Part shown: positions 23,000 to 34,129 of the stretch, in pieces
Layout: each line of letters starts with the position of its first letter
Position numbering within the stretch: position 1 is the first letter of the stretch
From: Cryptomeria japonica
Lineage: Eukaryota > Streptophyta > Pinopsida > Cupressales > Cupressaceae
DNA length: 64,000 nucleotides
Assembly: GCF_030272615.1 (NCBI RefSeq)
Contig: NC_081413.1
Location: forward strand, 335,462,302 to 335,526,301
Direction: 5' to 3'
Notes under the pieces: model-generated
Databases searched by the model: none
What the model was told of the DNA's origin: nothing
What the model saw: only the letters and a program-made list of their open reading frames with translations
Position numbers and translations under genes: made by a program

Positions 23000-23810
23000 T
23001 GTTGGCATTCTACACTCTTATGAGAGAATAGTGATGTTGTCATTGATGGCAACCATCTGGCAACCTTCTGGCATTCATCTGGTAAGCCACCAATAGGCAC
23101 TGGCACCAACATAGACATCTACATACACCCATAGACACTTCACTGGCAGTGGCAACAATGCATACCGACACCCCAACCGATAGGGAATAAACTATTGTTT
23201 ATTGTATTTAAATGTAATTATCTTTTGTAAAGCCAACATGGCATATTGTAAAATACTCATATATATGTATGAGATCTTATAGGTCATTTTGTGTAAAAAA
23301 GGTATATGCATGGAGAGAACATATGGATGATATTTTGTATAAGGAGATATAGTTGACAACGAAGGTTTTGGTTATAGAATGAGCTTAAATTGGTACTGAA
23401 CCTGGCATAGTTGATGCTGATTTGAAGCAGTACATTGTATTGGATTTCATAATCCACTTTTGTAGTCAATGTGACTCTTATTGAGCAGTGAGCTCTAGGC
23501 AGTTGGCCTTCCTGCATGTGCAGGCCCCTGATTGTAAGTAATATTTATTCATTGGCCAGTGAGTGAATATAGTGGGTCACAAATCCCACCAAGGTTTTTC
23601 CCACATCGGGTTTCTTCGCTAAACATCTTGTGTTATGGTGTGTTTTCTATGTTGTCTTTATTGTTCCTGTTTACTGCATTAATTCTTATTTATCGGTACA
23701 CTATTTTGGAATGCAAAGTTTTTAATAAGGTTAAATATTTTTCTAACCGGTTAGATACTGATTCACACCCCTCCCTCTTAGTATCTTTGGGACTATCATT
23801 AATGCTAACA
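23000..23810 (+). repeat. Element 1, 5' LTR
   Basis: 811 bp, begins TGTTGGCATTCTACACTC and ends GCTAACA. The R/U5 part shares long blocks with element 2 (GAGCAGTGAGCTCTAG, TTTTTCCCACA, ATACTGATTCAC), including the C-rich stretch before AGTATCT. The U3 part is diverged from element 2. Confidence 0.9.
23511..23524 (+). promoter_or_regulatory. Conserved 14-bp palindrome in the LTR
   Basis: CCTGCATGTGCAGG, an inverted repeat CCTGCA/TGCAGG around TG. The same motif is at 29316-29329 and 50206-50219, and with one change at 55969-55982. Conservation between elements whose U3 has diverged suggests an RNA or DNA structure that matters, such as a packaging or dimerisation hairpin. That role is inference. 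Confidence 0.45.
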
Positions 23811-23812
23811 AT

Positions 23813-23824
23813 TGGTATCAGAGC
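23813..23824 (+). other. Element 1 primer-binding site (tRNA-iMet)
   Basis: TGGTATCAGAGC two bases after the 5' LTR end. Confidence 0.9.
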
Positions 23825-23881
23825 TTGGTCCTCTATTTCCAAAAGCCTAATAGCTTGAGGAAGATTCTGACACCGGTACAG

Positions 23882-24999
23882 ATGGAGAACTTAAGAAAAC
23901 AATTGGAAGGAGCTCTTGTAGACTATGATGTAGAGAAGTTGAAGAATATCAAACTTGAAGATGATCTAAGGACTGCATAGGAATTCATTCAAGGACTTCA
24001 GGAGAATCTTACTATAGCTCAAAATAAAATAAAATAAAAGAACTTCATGAGAAGATGTAGAATGATAATGATGAAAAGGAAACTCTTAATGAACTTGTGA
24101 GCAAGTTGAGACAAGAAAACAATAATATGAAGAATGAAATGCAAGATATGACTATGAGGTTTTATAAAGACATTGAAGATAGGAAGAATAATGAAGATGA
24201 CTTGACTAGGAGACTCAATGATACTGGAAATGAAAATCTAAGACTCAGTCATGAAAATGATATGTTGAAGATAGATCTGATTCACATGCAACATGATAAA
24301 ACTGAACTTATGAGACAAAAGGGAATTCTGGAAAATGAGTTGGCTACTGCAAATCAACACAAAGAGAAATTCAAGAAAAGTTCAGAGGAATTTGATAATA
24401 TGCTAAAAAGTTAGAAACCTAATGGAGATACAAATGGACTTGGATTTGAAGTTGGAGAAAGTTTCGGTACTACAAACAATCATGATCACAGTAAACCGGT
24501 AAGACAACCTAATGCTTATAAATTTAATGGGAAATGCTTTAACTGTAACAAGTATGGTCATAGAGAAAATCAGTGTAGATCTAGAAACAATCAGAACATT
24601 AATGCACCCACTGGTCAATGTTCCAAATGCAACAAAGTTGGTCATAATTCAAAAAACTGCAGAATGAATGTGAGATGTTATGTTTGTGGAAGATTTGGGC
24701 ATTTATCTAATCAATGTAGAACACAAACTGGCATAAGATATGTAAAAGCTATTCAAAAGAATAATGTGACTTGTTATGCTTGTAGCAAAATTGGACATTT
24801 TGCAAAATTTTGTAGAAGCAAGACTTGACCAGAAAATAATAAAGGACCCAGTTTGAAAGGCAAAGAAAAGGTAGATGAGGTAAAGCAAGAATTTTCAAAA
24901 CAATGGATTAGGAAGACAAATCAGAATGTTGATGAGACTATTTCTTCACCGGTAGAATAGAGTATTACTCTACCAGTAGGAGATTCTTCATCCAACTGA
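23882..24999 (+). pseudogene. Element 1 gag-like protein: coiled coil plus four CCHC zinc knuckles
   Basis: Structural, nucleic-acid-binding protein of the element. Starts at ATG 23882 (MENLRKQLEGALVDYD). A long Glu/Lys/Asn-rich coiled coil follows, then four CX2CX4HX4C knuckles between 24535 and 24814: CFNCNKYGHRENQC, CSKCNKVGHNSKNC, CYVCGRFGHLSNQC and CYACSKIGHFAKFC. All Cys and His ligands are intact. It ends at TGA 24997-24999 after ...DSSSN. Damage: a TAG at about 23980, a frameshift at an AAAAT slippage run near 24030, a TAG near 24413, a TGA near 24826 and a TAG at about 24958. No protease motif is fused to it. Element 2 has a near-identical gene (50576-51721). No major-homology capsid motif was recognised. 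Confidence 0.8.
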
Positions 25000-25303
25000 G
25001 AAGTAACCCTTTGGGGGTATTGCAACAAGTTGAATATGATGCAGATTACCCTTGGTTGATGGTGAGAAGATAGATTTCTTCTTTACCAGAAGATGTGTTA
25101 AGTTTTCACTTAATCGACGAGCATTTAATGCGGTTGTTGAAAGAAAAGTCATTATAAATCATCGGTTTTCCCTCATTTTTGATTCACTGAGCATTCAAAT
25201 TAGCAAAGAGCGTGAAATCTGAGCAAAGGCATTCAAGGCAAAGGTGTGAAGTGATTTTTTTCAAGCATTCAAACATTATCAGGGAGCTAAAGGTATTTTT
25301 CAA

Positions 25304-28300
25304 ATGGCTTCTTCTTCTACTCCTGAATTTATTGCGAACCCTACTATTGTGGAAAACGTAAAATGCCCTAGGCCCATGTTTAAAATTATTCCTGAAGTAG
25401 CTAAGCAAGATGATTCTATAGGAGAAGTTTCGAAGATTACTAAAGGTGTAGCTTATGCTGAAGACCCTAGGATATATATTCATTGCAACATTGAAGAATT
25501 AGGTTCTAAGGAATTGTTAAAAATATTTAGAACCATAATTTGTGATGAAAATGGCACTATCAAACCTGAGCACAAGATTGTGGAGACTTTCGGTTTTGTT
25601 GAAATATTGAATATCCCTGAATTTTTGGAAGATGTAGTGAGAATTGTCCTAAGTAGGGCACGTGGAGAATTTCTATGGTTAGACTCTATCTGCAAATTCA
25701 CCCAACAAGTAATTAGGGTAGTAATAGGTTTACCCTCAACCAACAGTAGACCAGACAAAACAAAGAAAGTTCCTAACAACAAAGTAATGACCCTAACTAG
25801 AGAAACATTAGACAATAGATCACTAAGAGTGAATGACATCAAGGACATCAATGTGAGATTCATAAGTATGATTTTAGGTTACAAGACTACTCATGCAAAA
25901 AGACTTAATTTAGTTTCTAGTCTTTGCATTAGTAGTGCTTATGAAATGGTGAACAACAATACAAAAATAGATGTGGGTGAATGGCTAAAAGATGAACTCA
26001 TAGATAATTTGAAAAAGATTAAAGGAGACAAGAAAGGGACATTTCATTTTGGTAATCTCTTATTATGCTTAATGTTGTATTTCACAAAGGAAACACCCAA
26101 TATTGGCCATAAATACTTTGGATATGACATACCGGTAGGAAAAAAATCACAGGAAGCTTTCACCGGCATGGGAACTGCTAAGGAAAACAACATAACTAAA
26201 TACTTTAAAGTTTTTCAAGCTAAAATGAAAACTAGAGAAAGACTACCACAGAGTGTTGTGGATAAATATGACAAAGAAATATGTTTTGTCATCAAGAAGG
26301 ATGAGACATGGATGGAAGTTGTACTTCCTAGAACTATATGGGTAACTGAAATGGGTTATGAGGTAGATCTCAACATTATTGAGATTTATGCAAAAGCTTT
26401 GTTAGATGCACCAAGAGAACCAACAGAATTTTTTGGTAGTGTGGAAACAATTGAAAGTAATGTGAAAACAATGAAGAAAAGGAAGAGAAGAGAGAAATAT
26501 ATAAGAGATGCATCAAAGCAGGTAAAGGAAATCAAAGAAAATGTTATGAACATTACTGGTATAAAGGCTAGTGAGCTAGAAGGACTACAACCGAAGGCAC
26601 ACATTTCACCGGTTGGCACATCTTTTGACAGTGAGATACCATCTGAATTCAAAAGAGTTGAAAGGAAGAGAAAACCTTCACTGGTACCCTCTCCTCCACC
26701 CAAAAGAACAATGACCTTAAGGAAGAAACAACAGGTAGTAAGGCAACCAGCTAAGAAACTAACTCCCAAGAAGAAACAAAAACCGGTTATACCTCCATTG
26801 GATAATTTACTAAATGAAATAACTGATGATGGCAATCTGGCTAATGTGAGTAAATTGTATAACACATTCAAATATTCAAACAAGGAAAGCATTGAAAATA
26901 GTATAATTTTACATCTGGATATATACAAGAAAGTTTTAATTGAAGTTGTGGATGACTTGCCTAATGAACTATATAGAAGGTTAGATGCAAAGAGAATTGC
27001 AGTGATGGAATTAGACAAGAAACTTAAAGTTGAAATACTTCTAGTTGTACATCCGGTTAACTCAAAAGAGGAGATTGATGATCTGATCTAACAAATCCAT
27101 TTTTGCTAGTGGTCACCGACAAGTAAGTTTGATGGTAGGTAGAGTAAATGAGATTGCAGAGGAGATTGTTGATAAATGGGATATCTTTTTTGTGGAAAAA
27201 GAAAAACAAGAGGAATCGAACCAAACAAAGAAAACATTCAAAGTTTATCAGAAGGATGAAGACAAAGGGAAAGGTAAAGTTGGTGGAATACTGAACATCA
27301 AGATAACTGATAACTTGCCACCACCTTTGGATACTACATTGGTACATTCTGATGATCCACCGGTTACTGAAAGTGAAGGTGTCACACATGATAACACTAA
27401 TCCTAAATCTGAAATACTATTCACCATGAATGTAGACACTTAGGAAGTGAATATTGTTGTGGATAAGGACAGTACAAAGGTTAAGGATGATAATGTTGAC
27501 AGTGGCAACATTGCTGATAAACAAGTAGAGACTGTTGAGCTTGAGATCCCAATAGGGAAATAATTACAAATAGAGCAACCATTGGATACTAGAATGAATA
27601 CTGAAAGTATAGATGTTGGCATAGAGAAACCTACTGAGACACTGACAGTTGAGCACACAGAGAAACCTACAGAGGTAGAGGTACATATTGAGGTAGTGAA
27701 ACTAGTAATCACTGAGATACCTAAACAATAAGAAAAACCATTACAGGTTGAAATGCAAACTCAGAATGATCCATTGGAGGTTAACACAAGCAAAATTATT
27801 ACTAATGTTGGAAGCACAGAGGTAATTAAGGTAGCTGGTCAAACATCCAGTACTTCATCAAGTGAATTCAGACCTACTAATGTAGCAAAGGTACTCCTGG
27901 AAGGAAATTGAAGACACCATACCAATTCTTAAATTGATTGCACCAAAATGTAACATAGATCATGTAAAGGATTCTTTAGGTAAATTGGACACATTGTCCA
28001 AATTCATTACTGATAATGTAATAATGGTTGATAAGGTGAATGAGGACATCTTCAAAGAGAAAGTTGAAAAGGAAAAGGATAAAATCTTTGAGGATACAAT
28101 AAAGAAGTGCACAGAACACATGAAAACACTTTTACTGGCACTGAACACTACAATTTTAGTATATAAAGAGTTGTACAGAGAAACATGCAAACCACATATT
28201 TTGACAAAGGACATAGAAAAGGAAATAAGAAGAGTACAGAAAGAAATAGATGACATAGCTAATAAAATAATTGGTTCATCCGAACCTATATCATTTATTG

Positions 28301-28614
28301 AGTAGGAAATAGCAGGTTTTGAGGAGAAATTGGAGAAATTTGAGAAAGAGAAGGCAAGGATTAAGGCTAATGCTAGAGACCTTAAGTATAAACTTGGTCA
28401 CAAATTGGAAAACCTTATCTCTCTGAGAAATGAAATCTCTAAGGCATTACTTCAAGGAGAAAGATCACTAGAAGAGAACATGCATCATCTCACTGACATG
28501 ATCCAACAGACTGAGGCAACCCTGACCGACAGCAACAGATTCATGCAGAGTCTAAATTTGGTTTTGGCAGACATATTTCAGATTGTAACCAACCGGTTAC
28601 AAATTTTGAGGTGA
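25304..28614 (+). pseudogene. Element 1 second ORF, about 1100 codons, uncharacterised
   Basis: Starts MASSSTPEFIANPTIVE at ATG 25304 and is open for 595 codons to 27091. It continues after a frameshift from 27129 (MVGRVNEIAEE) through several stops to TGA 28612-28614. Domain order: a helical N-terminal domain (FKIIPEV, IYIHCNIEEL, FTQQVIRVVIGLP, INVRFISMILGYK, KIDVGEWLKDELI, GTFHFGNLLLCLMLYF), a second conserved block (VDKYDKEICFVIKKDETWM, RTIWVTEMGYEVD), a Lys/Arg/Pro-rich linker with possible nuclear-localisation character (about residues 440-495), then an acidic Thr-rich stretch and a C-terminal coiled coil. Homologous along its length to 52012-55236 and 46647-43276. I see no catalytic motif of protease, RT, RNase H or integrase. 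The N-terminal pattern loosely resembles the 'putative plant transposon protein' domain. Function unknown; capsid-, chaperone- or chromatin-related roles are possible. Confidence 0.75.
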
Positions 28615-28804
28615 AATTTTTGCACTCGTTTCACAATTTTTGACAACCTTCATCATTGATGTCAAAGGGGGATTAATGGAGACAAAAATGATTATTCAGA
28701 GGAGATCATCTACTCAGGGGGAGTACATCTTTTTGGTAACTTTTTGGACTTCACTTTTTGGAAATAGTTTTTGGATTTTTCTCATGAGTGTTCCCATCAA
28801 TGCC

Positions 28805-28816
28805 AAAGGGGGAGAT
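28805..28816 (+). other. Element 1 polypurine tract
   Basis: AAAGGGGGAGAT directly before the 3' LTR. A second copy of the same kind (GATGTCAAAGGGGGATTAATGG) lies at about 28659-28680. Confidence 0.85.
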
Positions 28817-29612
28817 TGTTGGTATTCTACACTCTTATGAGAATAGTGGTGTTTTCATTGATGGCAACCATCTGGAAACCTCCTGGCATTCATCTGGTAA
28901 GCCACCGGTACCAACATAGACATCTACATACACCGACAAACACTTCATCGACAACGACAACAATGCATACCGGCACCCCAGCCGACAGGGAATAAACTTT
29001 TTTTTATTATATTTAAATATAATTATATTTTGTAAAGGTGACATGGAATATTGTAAAATACTCATATATATGTATGAGATCTTATAGGTCATTTTGTGTA
29101 AAAATGGTATATGCATGGAGAGAATGTATAGATGATATTTTGTATAAGGAGATATAGTTGACAGCGAAGGTTTTGGTTATAGAATGAGCTTAAACCGGTA
29201 CTGAACCTGACATAGTTGATGCTGATTTGAAGTAGTACATTGTATTGGATTTCATAATCCACTTTTGTAGTCAGTGTGACTCTTATTAAGCAGTGAGCTC
29301 TAGGCAGCTGGCCTTCCTGCATGTGCAGGCCCCTCATTGTAAGTAATATTTATTCATTGGCCAGTGAGTGAATATTTTGGGTCACAAATCCCACCGAGGT
29401 TTTTCCCACATCGGGTTTCTTCGATAAACATCTTGTGTTATGGTGTGTTTTCTATGTTGTCTTTATTGTTCATGTTTACTGCATTAATTCTTATTTACCA
29501 GTACAATGTTTTGGAATGCAAAGTTCTTAGTAAGGTTAAATATTCTACTAATCGGTTAGATACTGATTCACCCTCCCTCTCAGTATCTTTGGGACTGTCA
29601 TTAATCCTAACA
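28817..29612 (+). repeat. Element 1, 3' LTR
   Basis: 796 bp, TGTTGGTATTCTACACTC...CCTAACA, followed by the GTGAT duplication. Shorter than the 5' LTR by small indels in the U3 part. Confidence 0.9.
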
Positions 29613-29844
29613 GTGATCAGCTTTGGTTTATTTGAGTGTATCATAGGAAGTTTAGCTCTTAATGGATAGATATCCTTTTGTAGTAGTTCAATTTTCTACC
29701 ATACATTTTTTTGAACCTATCGTGAACACTTCCTTTGATAAAACTTATACAAAACTAAACATAATCCATTAACATAAAGTTTTTTCAAAATTTCCTTCTC
29801 TTTTTCCTTATAGTTTGGTAGACTGCACATTGTGTTAATCTCTT

Positions 29845-32800
29845 ATGAACTTCATGAACTAGTCTACTACTAGAACTAAGAATGTAGTTAGAAGGAGTTT
29901 ACAAAATTTTAACATGTTTGAAACTAGGTGAACTCATAGTCCTCTTAGACTAGGACCAATGTTTTCAAATAATCCTAACTCTACTAATTATGTTCCTAGG
30001 TTTTGAGATTATCCCACTATATCTCCTCCTCCTATAGGTCACAAGGCTTCTTATATGTTCCCTTTTGAGCAGGTCTAATCTCTGGAGGGGAGCCTAAGGG
30101 ACTTTCAGAATTTTCTTAACTAATATTCTCTTTACACTCAAGTGATACCTATTATTGGGAATTGGAGAGATTCACTCATCTCATATCACAAGATCCTTTA
30201 TCTTCTATATGCACTAAAGAAGATAGTTGATACTCATGTACCTTCATACACATTATTCTTGACTCAACCCCCTGACACTTAATTGGATATCACTCGTATG
30301 TAGTTGAAAGTGTTAAAGCCTAAGATATCTATGCATACGGTTGATAATAATCCTATAATAAATCCTCTCTCTTCTAATAATCCTACTAACACTATTTTTA
30401 TTCCTCCTTCCATTCTATATATTGGTATTTTTCATCCTCCCTTGGGGTATCATGTCTCTCCTCCACACGTTTCCACTATTCTATTTTCCATGGTTCAAGC
30501 ATTCACTATCATGGCTAATTTGCCTCTATCAAATCATATTTTGAATTCTTTATTTTAGAACATGGGTCAAATATAATCACAATTATCAAGTTTAAATAGT
30601 TATGCTTCCCAGTTTACACTACAATCATATTATCACCAGATCCCTCTAGCCTTGAACATTCTAAGCACACCTGTACACCAAGACTAGAGATACCAAATTT
30701 TGAAAAGTATAATGGGAGGGGAGACCCATAGACATGCATGTCCTTTTTTAGTACACTCTATAGAGATTTAGTATATCAAGACTATGTATTAGCAAATATG
30801 TTCCCATGGTCTCTCAAAGATAGATTGTTGGATTGATTTTTTTCATTGTTGAGTAACTCAATGTGGAGGGGAAAAAGCGAGATCGGGTGACTAGGACCTA
30901 ATCCCACTTTTGCCAACACATTGAGAATATGAAAGAGCCTAGGGAGATAGATCACTTTGGATACTTTTAGTGAGAAAGAGAGAGCCAAATATTACCTCTT
31001 AGGGTTTCTATTCCTCTTGTTGCAAATGATGAGAAAAACTAGGGTTTTATTCATCACCTAGACTAGGAGATGAAGAATGAAGCATAAATGAACTTGAAAT
31101 TGCACAAACTTGCAGATCTAAAACTGAGATACTAAAAGAATGAAAGGGGGATGAATTTTTATGAGTAACTAATGTTGCAAACTGATCCAAACTAAGCCAA
31201 ACTGACCAAGACCAGGGTGCCATGCCACTGTCTCTGAGAATCTGACAGAGAGCTGTAACTGGAGAGATGGAATCTGGAGGTCCTAAACCTAAAACCTATT
31301 AAAAATCACTGGTTTTGAGGAGGACCATGGCACCACACCTTTTTCCTTGACAATTTTCTACAAATTTGAGACTTCTGGGTGGTTCCAATGCCTTTTCCTG
31401 ATTTGAAATTGTCTTCGAGTACCTATTTCTGCACCTGCAACTGGAAAGGAAAGGTTTGGGTGGCTATATAGGGTTTTGCCTTAGTCAAACCCCCATGTTG
31501 GTTATTTCCACCTCCATAAATACCCGATTTTTATAGTAAAATAGTGTGTGCAGGAATCTTGTGTGCGCGCAAGACCCTAGGATGAATGCAAACAATCTAG
31601 AGCAACCCTAAAGAGTAAACCCTAAATGCTTTTAATTGACAAAGTAAATGATCTAAATTAATGATGAAAAGTGATCTAAATAATGAATGTAAATATGCAA
31701 GTTGATTTAAAGAAGCTCATACAAAGACATGAAAATAACATGAAATCATACCGATCCCCAAGGGAGAGATATTGTCACTAGATCTCCTATTACTCTTCAA
31801 TGTCTTCAAGGCTCCTAATTGATGATGAATGCTTGACAAATCTTAATTAATGTTGTTGAAGACTTCCCATAGGCTTCTCTTTCACTACATAGAAGGTTCC
31901 TTATGCCTGCTCCAATAGCTTTTTCATAGATTCCCTTTCCTTCCATCCGATAGATCTTTGATCCCTTCAAATGAAGAAAGAGAGATCTTATGTATGAAAC
32001 CCTAGATCTTAATTTCAACTTAATTCTATCTTTAGGAAGACCTATTATTTTAATTTCCTGCTAATATTTTGGGGTTAAGCATTATAATATCATAGAATTA
32101 TGCTCCCAAAATTTTGGGAAAAAAGTCGAGGACCATGTGCACTCCCGCCACGATCCGACCAACTTTTCACCAAATTTTTAGGACCATTAGATATTATGAT
32201 ATTAGATCAAATCCCAAAGTTAAAACTGATTTTGAGGTGTTTTGATATGAAAAATCGGGCCTTAAAGTTCAAAATGGGACATAATTAGGGTTTATCATTA
32301 AATGATCTATTGAAGGAATGGAATAAAAAGGGGAACACTTAGGGTAAAGAGACCAATTTTATGATGTGTGAAGTGATGTAATATGACTTTATATTTAATT
32401 AAATTAATTAATTAAATGCTTAAAGGGAAATTAGAAATGCAAGATGCAAGACACACTAAGGCAGGTGCTAACCTAAGTGTGGAATTGTACCACCCTAGCA
32501 AGGGTGTACAATTTACCACACGACACTCAATATTTTCATTAAAGTAGATGATAAATCAATTTCTTTAACATTTTCAAGTTAACTTTAGACCTAATATCAC
32601 CTTCACTAATGGTTCATTGCAAAAAAGGGCCTCATGAGAAAGTCATTGGTTTCATTTCTAAATACCAATCTCTTTATTCCCAGATCCCTTATGCCTTGCT
32701 ATATTTTGACATATAGAGGGTGTTTATGGGCAATCTACAAGCAAAATTAAGGGAGAAGGTCCTTCTTATGTAATATTCATCTTTTTCACATCTATGTACT

Positions 32801-32938
32801 AGACTTCATGATTATCAATAGACCTTGATGTAGTATAGGTATTTTGCCTCATTGTCTCATCTTGATAGTCACAAAGTTATCTCTTCCTCTAAGAGGTCAA
32901 AGAAAAATAAAGCTATAGCTGATATTATAAGGATACCT
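29845..32938 (+). pseudogene. Old Ty3/gypsy-like gag, split by a solo LTR
   Basis: A degraded gag frame starts near ATG 29845 and is Ser/Pro/Asn-rich. The diagnostic segment is RLEIPNFEKYNGRGDP (about 30686-30733), then YVLANMFPWSLKDRLLD. After the 1664-bp insert at 30862-32525 it resumes as MINQFLxHFQVNFRPNITF (x = stop, about 32548). This is the capsid region of plant gypsy gag ('IPKFdG.gDP..H', 'fp.SLkd.al.WF', 'f...F...n'). Joining across the insert and deleting one CTCAA copy restores the frame exactly. Multiple stops and frameshifts show it is long dead. A SINE-like insert at 32939 truncates what follows. Confidence 0.65.
30862..32525. mobile_element. Solo LTR (1664 bp) inserted in the gypsy gag
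   Basis: Begins TGTGGAGGGG and ends ACACGACA, with a perfect 5-bp CTCAA duplication on both sides (30857-30861 and 32526-32530). There is no internal domain. The interrupted gag frame is restored by removing it. A TATATA motif lies at about 31464. Orientation is not settled: both strands start TG and end CA. A solo LTR arises by recombination between the two LTRs of a full element. Confidence 0.8.
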
Positions 32939-33258
32939 CGAGTGTCTAAGGAGTTGAGATTACTTGGTTAAAACATTGAGTTCTCATTATGGAGACGAAA
33001 GTTAAAATCTCAAAGAGATTCCTAATTTAAAATTCTAACTTGTGACTCTTTGTCTTCCATATTTGGCTTCTAGCGTGGATGTGGTTTATAAAGTGGATTT
33101 CTAAGTTGTGACTCTTGGTCTTCGATAGGTGGTTTCTAGCGTGGTTGGTAAGAAGGATCTAGTAGTAGTCTCATTGTTGTGCTCACAAGAGCTTTTATTG
33201 GTTGCATGTTGATACTTGTATGAGCATAATATTTGTAAACAATTATCAATGTAAAAAA
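32939..33258 (+). mobile_element. SINE-like insertion, 320 bp
   Basis: The head has tRNA-like spacing: ACTTGGTTAAAAC near 32968 as a weak box A, and AAGTTAAAATCTC near 33001 resembling box B (GTTCAAATCTC). The body contains an imperfect direct repeat of GTGACTCTT(T/G)GTCTTC ... TTCTAGCGTGG (about 33048-33085 and 33107-33144). It ends in an A-rich tail (GTAAAAAA, to 33258). The 6-bp ATACCT flanks it at 32933-32938 and 33259-33264. It lies in the old gypsy gag. A degenerate box A keeps confidence moderate. Confidence 0.5.
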
Positions 33259-33264
33259 ATACCT

Positions 33265-34129
33265 TGGGTCACTGAAAATAACACATAGTGATTGCAATGT
33301 AACAAAATATTCATTAAATTATCTAATTATTATAAAAGTGTGTTGCAATTTTTTTTAAAAGGTAATTTAATAACCCTCCCTAAGATAAGACCACTCTTTG
33401 ACAGTAAACCATACCCTAATTGGTATGATGCATACAAATTCTATCAGTACCAACAATTTTTTGGTGATTATATAAAGTGTTGTGTGCATATTTATCATGT
33501 TATATAAGACCACATAGACAATAGAACCATCCTTCTTGATGGTAAAAAGTATGTTTTGAATAAATTTATCACCAAAATTAATAGTCAATTGTAGATATAC
33601 CTAGATCCCTTTCCTTCACATTCAATTTTATAATTGAAACTTCTTTTGTTGCACCAAACATTTTTGAGTATGTCAACATGGCCACCATAACTCCTATCTC
33701 TCCTCCAAGCTGTAAGATGAACCTTCTTGATATATCATTCGCATGAAATAACTTTCCTTTTAATGGAGAGTATGCTCCATTATGAATCCCTACTCAAATC
33801 AATCATAATATAGTCATGGGGGTTATGGTTGATCTAACCAACATGGTCAATGTGATAGTATAAGAAACACTATTCATGTAGTGCCTCTCCTTGATTCATC
33901 CTTTATGATAGGATGTGTTAAATACTTGTGGGTTTTTTTGTGTTCTTGATGCTCCTTTCTTCTTGTCTCATTTGTTATATTGATATTCCCTTTGGTAATA
34001 GTGGACATGTTATGATTATTATGATAATGTTGAATTCTATAATATGGACTAATTAATGGAGTTAAGGTTATGATTAGCTTCATGATTATTCTTTAATTAG
34101 GAGATGAGATTCATGTTAATTTCTTATGA
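33265..34129. other. AT-rich stretch, probably decayed gypsy sequence
   Basis: Short frames on both strands (for example RPLFDSKPYPNWYDAYKF at about 33390-33443, plus) look protein-like but I cannot place them. No terminal repeats or RNA genes seen. Confidence 0.35.

Larger units (their letters stand above)
23000..29612 (+). mobile_element. LTR retrotransposon element 1 (6.6 kb, no pol)
   Basis: Complete element: 5' LTR 23000-23810, primer-binding site, gag-like gene, second long ORF, polypurine tract, 3' LTR 28817-29612, flanked by a perfect GTGAT duplication (22995-22999 and 29613-29617). I read all the coding space and see no protease, RT, RNase H or integrase motif. The same layout recurs in element 2 (49691-56256) and, more diverged, in element 3 (41753-56397). 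The LTRs differ from one another by several percent including indels, so insertion is not recent. It sits in the leader of a gypsy gag region (29845 onward). Confidence 0.9.

Noticed and set aside
23559-23858. ORF with a hydrophobic stretch, repeated at 29364, 50324 and 56016
   Set aside because: Lies in the LTR R/U5 of elements 1 and 2 and recurs because the LTRs recur; it crosses the primer site and lacks coding conservation independent of the LTR.
26386-27018. 210-codon minus-strand ORF antisense to element 1 ORF2
   Set aside because: Shadow of an A-rich coding strand; Leu/Ser/Phe-rich antisense of Lys/Glu-rich sequence, with no parallel in element 2.
32939-33060. Functional tRNA gene
   Set aside because: Box A is too degenerate and no cloverleaf can be drawn; SINE-like origin fits better with the A-tail and flanking duplication.
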